A DNA stretch of 28,980 bases. It comes from Chara braunii (taxonomy: Eukaryota; Streptophyta; Charophyceae; Charales; Characeae). Shown here one piece after another: positions 27,414 through 28,980 of the stretch. The notes beneath the pieces are model-generated. The model searched no databases, was not told the origin of the DNA, and saw only the letters and a list, made by a program, of their open reading frames with translations. Location of the stretch: positions 1,005,901 to 1,034,880 of the forward strand of contig BFEA01000339.1 in NCBI GenBank assembly GCA_003427395.1, given 5' to 3'. Position 1 is the stretch's first letter; every line of letters begins with the position of its first letter. A program made the position numbers and the translations under genes.

Positions 27414-28866
27414 ATGGATCCTCATCATGCATCCGGTTCGGGGGAGGATTGGGAGGACGTGTTGTTCTTCCTCATTCTGACCATGACGTAGTGGGTGAAC
27501 AGGTGCAATGTGGCGGTCATGGCTGTCCTCGAAGCTGTGTCCGTGACGCCATTCATGTTTCGTGATATGTCCGGGGCGCTGATAATGCTGACAGGGGGGG
27601 TAATCCATGACATGGCTCTGGCGTGTTTGGCGGCGCGGCAGCTGGAAAGACATATGACTGTTCGAAGACGGCGGTTATGGGTAGTGGACCGCAGTGGGGG
27701 TGTTTGGAGGGACTTGCAACGAATCGGGCCGGAACACGACAACTTCGACAAGGTCTTCAGGCAGTTTTGCAGATTTCTACGACCGTTGTTTTTGGAAGTC
27801 CTTGCTCGGATCGGTCCTCATATCCAACACCCCCCCACCAATTTCCAACTGCCGTTACCTATCAGGCAGAAGTTTCCATGCGCCCTCATCAGGTGGGTGA
27901 CCGGCGGGTACTACAGACAATCAGCCCATGCTTTGGGTATGGGGCTCGCCAGTGCATTGCGGAGCAACGAAGAAGTTACTAATGCTTTGATCCACAAGTA
28001 TGACAATCTTCTTCGCTTCCCCACAGGACGGCGTTTGGAGGAAGTGCAGAACGCGTTCGAGGCCAAAGGGTTTGCTGGTTGCGTCGGGGCTATAGACTGC
28101 ACCCACATGTACATCGAGAAGCCAAAGGGAACACGATCAGAGTGCTACTACCATCACACCGGTGACTTTTCGGTTGTCATGCAGGTGGTCTACGACCATG
28201 AGTCCAGGATTCTAAGCATGTTCGTTGGCTGTCAAGGGTCTATGCACGATTCACGTGTGTTGCGTTTTTTTTGTCGCGATTATAACACAACACGACTTCG
28301 GACCAAGGAGTGTTGAGCAAGGGTGGAGCGATTCTGCACGACAGGAGGCATGTCGGGCGTTATCTTTTGGGTGATGCCGGTACTCTCTTCTTTCGTGGAT
28401 TATGATTCCAATAGGCAGATTTGGAAGGACATCTGCAGACAACACATACGACGAGTGTCACATGTCAGCGAGGAATTGCATTGAGCGGATATTCAGTCGT
28501 TTGAAGAGTGTTTGGCGGAATTTCATCCGCACACACGTATCAAACTTCAAGACTTTGCGCAAGGAGATAATGCCAGTGTGCATTCTCCACAACCTGGTGA
28601 TAGATCATGGGGTGGAGATCGGCCCCTCGTTGATGGATGACAGCAGCGACAACGACAGGGAGGGCCCTCGTCGCCCAGACCGTCGACGGCGGCACCGGCG
28701 TCGGCGAGTGCTACGACATCTGTCAGACCTCAACGTCGAAGCCACGACGGAGGACGACCCTTGCTATGGTAGTGATCTAGCAAAGCGGATAAGCCTGAGG
28801 GCAAGTTTGGAAGATCATGTCAACCACCACGTTGCTGTTCATGGTGGACCGGATGCGAACCCGTGA
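27414..28866 (+). pseudogene. PIF/Harbinger DDE transposase (DDE_Tnp_4 type), one stop and two frameshifts
   Basis: The likely start is the ATG at 27414. The same frame meets TAG at 27489-27491 and then stays open to 28316. It contains an N-terminal part with QFCRFLRPLFLEVL, then GAIDCTHMYIEKPKG (first Asp) and FVGCQGSMHDSRVL (second Asp). A -1 shift near 28300-28314 leads to DRRHVGRYLLGDAG, and another near 28385-28400 leads to the final frame (28402-28866) with SARNCIERIFSRLKSVWR, where the Glu is the third catalytic residue. Harbinger transposases cut and paste DNA together with a Myb-like partner, which is not in this window. The C-terminus is Arg-rich. All catalytic residues survive, but the reading frame does not. 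It could equally be a broken domesticated relative. Confidence 0.9.
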
Positions 28867-28905
28867 CGTTAGAGTGTGCACGGGGCACTTCATTGGGGGA
28901 AGAGT

Positions 28906-28919
28906 ATGTGTGTGTGTGG

Positions 28920-28980
<61 letters not shown>
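28906..28980 (+). repeat. (GT)n microsatellite at the window end
   Basis: A long GT run, slightly interrupted at its start, that reaches the last base, so its true length is unknown. Confidence 0.9.

Overview
The window looks like nuclear DNA of a eukaryote, most probably a plant or streptophyte alga. It contains a plant-type LINE with an ORF1 zinc knuckle, an APE endonuclease and a reverse transcriptase with a C-terminal zf-RVT domain. It also contains a Ty3/gypsy chromovirus with a chromodomain, a PIF/Harbinger transposase, several MITEs and SINEs, and abundant microsatellites. I cannot name the species. I see no intact host gene: the window is a cluster of decayed mobile elements.

Layout. 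Positions 1-4100 hold small repeats: (TA)n tracts bounding copies of a short repeat, one hammerhead-ribozyme core, several degenerate hammerhead-like motifs, a minisatellite with higher-order structure, a foldback MITE (2546-3112), a 48-50 bp tandem array and a tRNA-derived SINE (3734-4000). Positions 4109-14903 are one minus-strand LINE with a poly(A) tail and a 16 bp target-site duplication (one mismatch). Its ORF1 (9559-13365) and ORF2 (4674-9280) are broken by in-frame stops and one frameshift. Positions 14920-16056 carry two related hairpin MITEs (one with a TAA duplication) and a 52 bp tandem duplication.

Positions 16062-26993 are one minus-strand Ty3/gypsy element. Its ~312 bp LTRs start TG and end CA, a primer-binding site resembling the initiator-tRNA-Met complement lies inside the 5' LTR, and GCGGT flanks it on both sides. 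Inside, in coding order on the minus strand, are a long low-complexity leader, gag, protease, reverse transcriptase, RNase H, integrase and chromodomain, all disrupted. The protease is split by a ~358 bp AT-rich insertion with its own 11 bp duplication. Positions 27414-28866 (+ strand) hold a broken Harbinger-type transposase, and the window ends in a (GT)n tract.

How the pieces relate: none of the elements could move on its own proteins as they stand. The most unusual signals are the hammerhead-like motifs in the first 2.3 kb, the repeat always bordered by (TA)n (it also forms the inferred 5' end of the LINE), and the phase-preserving insertion in the protease. The premature stops are compatible with methylcytosine-type C-to-T decay. 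Scattered Ns at 12047-12133 and 23339-23443 mark low-quality assembly.
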